Assembly: GCA_964644555.1 (NCBI GenBank) | Contig: CAZXWI010000010.1 | Coordinates: forward strand, 1 to 28,235 | From: RUG14186 sp964644555 | GTDB lineage: Bacteria > Bacillota > Clostridia > Eubacteriales > Anaerofustaceae | Direction: 5' to 3' | Length of the DNA stretch: 28,235 nucleotides | Part shown: positions 25,355-28,235 of the stretch, in pieces | Layout of the letters: the number at the start of each line of letters is the position of its first letter | Position numbering within the stretch: the first letter of the stretch is position 1 | The notes under the pieces: model-generated | Database searches by the model: none | Told to the model about the DNA's origin: nothing | The model's input: only the letters and a program-made list of their open reading frames with translations | Translations under genes and position numbers: made by a program

Positions 25355-25384
25355 TTGACAAGATTTGCGGTAAATCCGTATAAT
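25355..25384 (+). promoter_or_regulatory. Consensus promoter of the enoate reductase gene
   Basis: TTGACA (25355-25360), 18 bp, TATAAT (25379-25384). Transcription should start at about 25391, exactly where the shared motif begins. Confidence 0.85.
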
Positions 25385-25390
25385 TAAATA

Positions 25391-25407
25391 TGGGTATGGT
25401 GGTATTG
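25391..25407 (+). promoter_or_regulatory. Shared motif, copy 2 (possible operator)
   Basis: TGGGTATGGTGGTATTG sits at about +1 to +17 of the predicted reductase transcript and matches copy 1 at 24071 in 15 of 17 positions. Confidence 0.5.
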
Positions 25408-25427
25408 AAATTTTAGGAGGGATACCT

Positions 25428-27437
25428 ATGGATAAAATGTTCCCAAGACTTACGCAGTCGGGGAAAATGGGCTCACTGGAATTATCAAACCGCATTATTA
25501 TGGCTCCTATGGGGTCGTTGAACGCAGATAAAAACGGATATGTTACCGAAAGAACCCTCAGCTTTTACAAAACTTGCGCCCAAGGCGGAGTCAGCATGGT
25601 AATAGTGGAATGTACGGCAATAGACGATGATTTGAGCATTGGGGAAGATAACCTCATGAGGCTTACTTCTAACGAGTACATAACAGGTCAAGCAAGGCTG
25701 GCAAGCGTAATCAAAGACGCAGGAGCAAAAGCTGTTTTGCAGCTGTGCCACATAGGCCATCAGCTTTCTTTGGCTGATAAAAAAGAGTCGCTCGGTCCGT
25801 CTACCATGAACGAATTGCAGGGCGGAATTATGCCGTTTCCCATAAGAGGAATGAGCAAAGCCGAAATAAAAGAGTGCGTTGAAAACTTTGCATCCGCTGC
25901 CTTAAGAGCAAAAATGGCAGGGTATGATGCAGTGGAAATACACGGTGCTATAGGGCATTTGATTAATATGTTCTGTTCCCCTGCTTACAACAAAAGAGAG
26001 GACGAATACGGCGGAAGCCCCGAAAACAGAGTACGCTTTTTCAAAGAAATTATCGAAGCATGCCAAAGAAAATGCGGAAAATCTTTCCCGATAATCGCAA
26101 GAGTTTGCGGTGATGAATATGACGGCGAGTGCGGCCTTACCGAAGAAGAGAGCATTATACAAGCTAAAATACTTGAACAGACGGGCATAGTTGCCATTCA
26201 TTTGGTAGCAGGCTCAAATAGTAATGTCAGAACAATAAATTTCCAATATGATCCGAGAGGAGATTATATCAAAACCGCTAAAGCCTTTAAAGAGGCAGGA
26301 TTCAAAGTACCTATTATTTTGGACGGAGGTTTCTCCACACCTGATTTGGCGGAGGATACGCTCAGTAAAGGAGTATGCGACTTTATCGGAATCGGTCGAC
26401 CGACATTGGCTGATGCTGAGTACGCAAAAAAGGTTAAGGAGAACCGCCCCGAAGATATTACTCCGTGCATACGCTGCTGCATGGGCTGCGTTGGCACTAT
26501 AGAAAAATTCAATGCCGCAGTAGGACTGCGCTGCTCTGTAAATCCGCAGTGCAACATGGGCGGACTCAGGGATTTGGCACCTATTGAAAGAAAGAAGAAA
26601 GTTGCCGTAGTCGGCGGTGGCCCTGCGGGAATGGAAGCCGCAATTATTCTTGAAAAGAGAGGACACGAAGTAACCTTATTCGAAAAAAGAAAGCTCGGCG
26701 GCACTATGAATGAAGCATCTTTTGACAAGGATTTAAAAGGCGACATCAGACTTTTGATAAATTATTTCACAAAGCAGATAGAAAAACGAAATATTACTCT
26801 GATAAATGAAGAAGCAAGTGCCGAAACCATACTAGCCGGAAATTATGATGCAGTAATTTTGGCAACGGGCGCAAAAGCTATTGGGTGCAATGTAAAAGGG
26901 CATGAAACTAACAAGAATGTGATGAGCGTATATGATTACGCATCAAATGCCGAAAATATCGAGCTTGGGCAGACAGTGCTTATAGTGGGCGGCTGCTTTA
27001 TGAATTTGGAAATGGCATACAGCCTGCTTTTGAAAGGCAAAAATGTTATTTTATCTTCAAGAAGAGGCACCGGCAACATGGGCATTATGGAGCTTGGCAA
27101 CGACAACAGCTCCCCGGGTCAACAGCGCCTCAACATATTGATGGCACGCTACAGAGCAAATACGAAAATGCTCCTAGGCAAAAATATAGTTGAAATTACC
27201 GAAAACGGTGCTGTTTTTGAGGATATAAAAACAAAAGCAACAATGCAGGTTGATTGCGACAATATCATCATATGCAGAGGATATACATCCGGTAACAACA
27301 AGCTTTACAAGGAGCTTATCGACAAAGTTCCCGAAGTATATTTGGCAGGTGAAGCAACCATGAAGATGCGCTGCAACGACAAGCGAGTCATCGGCAATGC
27401 CATTGAATACGCATTCGGAGTGGCTAACAGAATATAA
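25428..27437 (+). CDS. Old-yellow-enzyme family enoate reductase (FMN, 4Fe-4S, FAD)
   Basis: The 669-residue protein has the layout of 2,4-dienoyl-CoA reductase, 2-enoate reductase and BaiCD/BaiH. Residues 1-340 form an FMN TIM barrel (LSNRIIMAPMGS, EIHGAIGHLINMFCSPAYNKR, GVCDFIGIGRP). A 4Fe-4S cysteine set follows (C347, C350, C354, C369, with an extra C351), then FAD/NAD domains with VAVVGGGPAGMEAA (392-405) and VLIVGGCFMNLEMA (about 518-531). Such enzymes reduce C=C bonds of enoates or enoyl-CoAs with NADH. The tyrosine of the family's GYL motif, the proton donor in FadH, is His177 here (GAIGHLIN), and the HxGR motif reads HIGH. AGGAGG precedes the start. The substrate is unknown. Confidence 0.92.
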   Translation: MDKMFPRLTQSGKMGSLELSNRIIMAPMGSLNADKNGYVTERTLSFYKTCAQGGVSMVIVECTAIDDDLSIGEDNLMRLTSNEYITGQARLASVIKDAGAKAVLQLCHIGHQLSLADKKESLGPSTMNELQGGIMPFPIRGMSKAEIKECVENFASAALRAKMAGYDAVEIHGAIGHLINMFCSPAYNKREDEYGGSPENRVRFFKEIIEACQRKCGKSFPIIARVCGDEYDGECGLTEEESIIQAKILEQTGIVAIHLVAGSNSNVRTINFQYDPRGDYIKTAKAFKEAGFKVPIILDGGFSTPDLAEDTLSKGVCDFIGIGRPTLADAEYAKKVKENRPEDITPCIRCCMGCVGTIEKFNAAVGLRCSVNPQCNMGGLRDLAPIERKKKVAVVGGGPAGMEAAIILEKRGHEVTLFEKRKLGGTMNEASFDKDLKGDIRLLINYFTKQIEKRNITLINEEASAETILAGNYDAVILATGAKAIGCNVKGHETNKNVMSVYDYASNAENIELGQTVLIVGGCFMNLEMAYSLLLKGKNVILSSRRGTGNMGIMELGNDNSSPGQQRLNILMARYRANTKMLLGKNIVEITENGAVFEDIKTKATMQVDCDNIIICRGYTSGNNKLYKELIDKVPEVYLAGEATMKMRCNDKRVIGNAIEYAFGVANRI

Positions 27438-27491
27438 GTTAAACGAAAACCGTTTATTAAAGGCAAAGCTTATTCGAATTTTGCCATATAT

Positions 27492-27525
27492 AAAACTACC
27501 GCTTAAAAATCAAGCGGTAGTTTTT
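27492..27525. terminator. Bidirectional terminator between reductase and YitT genes
   Basis: AAAACTACCGCTT (27492-27504) pairs perfectly with AAGCGGTAGTTTT (27512-27524), loop of 7, flanked by T's on both strands. Confidence 0.9.
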
Positions 27526-28185
27526 CTATATAGAGGGATCTGTCGAATTTTTCTTATTATGCGGCGAATAATCTTTTATCCAATCAATGATAAAGGAAGA
27601 TAGGCTGACCGTTATCAAAGAAAAGAATATTCGCTTAAATGGGATATAGCTAAGCGATAAAACCAAAACAACAACATCGGTAAACAGGTAAGAAAAGGAC
27701 AGTTTCCAACCACGTGAGTGGGATATAGCCAAAGCGAGGGCATCGTCCCCTCCGCTTGAAGCACCCTGCCTTATGATAAGCCCGACACCGACTCCCACGA
27801 ACAGGCTGCCTAATACGGCGCACAAAAGCGGATATGCCGATAAATCGGGGAGCATGGGAGGGAAAGATTCCCATATTTTATAAAAAACCGATATAAAAAA
27901 TGTGGATATGGCTGAGAGTTTAATAAAGCGCCAACCGAGAAACTTAAATGCAAGCATATAGCAGGCAATATCCAAAACCGGTGTTATGTAGGCAGGGGAT
28001 ATTTTCAGCCAATGCTCTATAAGAAGCATAAGCCCTATTATGCCGCCCTCGGTTATGCCGGTGCGTGAATGGATATTGTGAATACCGAAAGAGCATATCA
28101 TTGCACCGAGAATCATGATTAATACTTTTTTTATGCTTAGATCCGAAGTGAGTTTTGATACGATATCGGAAATGGTGTGTTTCAT
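27526..28185 (-). CDS. YitT-family membrane protein
   Basis: The 219-residue protein has five to six membrane segments and the YitT (DUF161) signatures GITEGGIIGLMLLIEH (about 42-57) and RQGASSGGDDALAL (about 138-151). Most members carry a C-terminal soluble DUF2179 domain and reach about 280-290 residues; this one ends after the membrane part with a charged tail (SPHNKKNSTDPSI), so it is a short form. The start at 28185 has GGAGAA upstream. The function is not known; the family is often called a putative transporter. Its promoter would lie at or past the window end. Confidence 0.9.
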   Translation of the reverse strand: MKHTISDIVSKLTSDLSIKKVLIMILGAMICSFGIHNIHSRTGITEGGIIGLMLLIEHWLKISPAYITPVLDIACYMLAFKFLGWRFIKLSAISTFFISVFYKIWESFPPMLPDLSAYPLLCAVLGSLFVGVGVGLIIRQGASSGGDDALALAISHSRGWKLSFSYLFTDVVVLVLSLSYIPFKRIFFSLITVSLSSFIIDWIKDYSPHNKKNSTDPSI

Positions 28186-28235
28186 AAAAATTCTCCTTAT
28201 TTATGATATAATAAACTATATAGTAACTATAAGGT

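Noticed and set aside
17880..27437. A bile-acid (bai) 7-dehydroxylation operon
   Set aside because: SDR, DHA2-type MFS and BaiCD/BaiH-like genes are all present, but they are on different strands and transcription units, and baiB, baiE and baiF counterparts are absent.
1..28235. CRISPR array, insertion sequence or prophage
   Set aside because: No regularly spaced identical repeats, transposase, integrase or phage structural genes were seen.

Overview
The window looks like a low-GC Clostridia-type (Bacillota) chromosome fragment, probably from a draft or metagenome assembly, because a run of 100 N (23101-23200) interrupts one gene. The evidence is the rpsB-tsf-pyrH-frr order, strong AGGAGG ribosome binding sites, TTGACA/TATAAT promoters with 17-18 bp spacers, many intrinsic terminators, and the YitT, LemA and SpoVB/MurJ-type families. 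Species cannot be named from the sequence alone.

Layout. (1) 1-4170, minus strand: a translation operon rpsB-tsf-pyrH-frr with its own promoter, a possible structured S2 leader and an intrinsic terminator between tsf and pyrH. Upstream lie a promoter-terminator pair that could make a short RNA, and tRNA-Leu(UAG). (2) 4341-9290, plus strand: a lemA/DUF2207 membrane pair, a hairpin-rich intergenic array, and a GPH-type sugar:cation symporter with clear promoter and terminator. (3) 9380-16205: a lipid/oligosaccharide flippase and an L-asparaginase (minus), a small cysteine-rich protein and an EamA-type exporter (plus), then NAD kinase and a GltD-like oxidoreductase (minus). (4) 16280-19900: a decayed zone with a truncated PucR-type regulator, a broken gene, an SDR oxidoreductase lacking the usual catalytic lysine, and about 1 kb of repeat debris. 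(5) 19940-27437: an AraC-type regulator, a DHA2-type MFS transporter co-oriented with an unusual PheS/PheT-like fusion protein, an XRE-type regulator, and an old-yellow-enzyme/Fe-S/FAD enoate reductase. (6) 27526-28185: a YitT-family membrane protein.

The most interesting part is 21134-27437. A single polypeptide joins a PheS-like half to the PheT catalytic-like half, lacks tRNA-binding domains, and seems to have lost the ATP-binding arginines of class II synthetases. It is followed by an MFS transporter and lies divergent to an XRE regulator, which precedes a large enoate reductase. A 17-bp motif (15/17 identical) lies in front of both the fusion gene and the reductase gene, and a perfect 16-bp palindrome sits at the predicted start of the fusion transcript. 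I infer a regulated small-molecule (perhaps aromatic or enoate) sensing, transport and reduction locus. The substrate is unknown.

A second theme is degenerate repeats. Copies near 93-332 and 12311-12560 share the same hairpins, and three fragments (12516, 19257, 19606) share a decayed coding segment.
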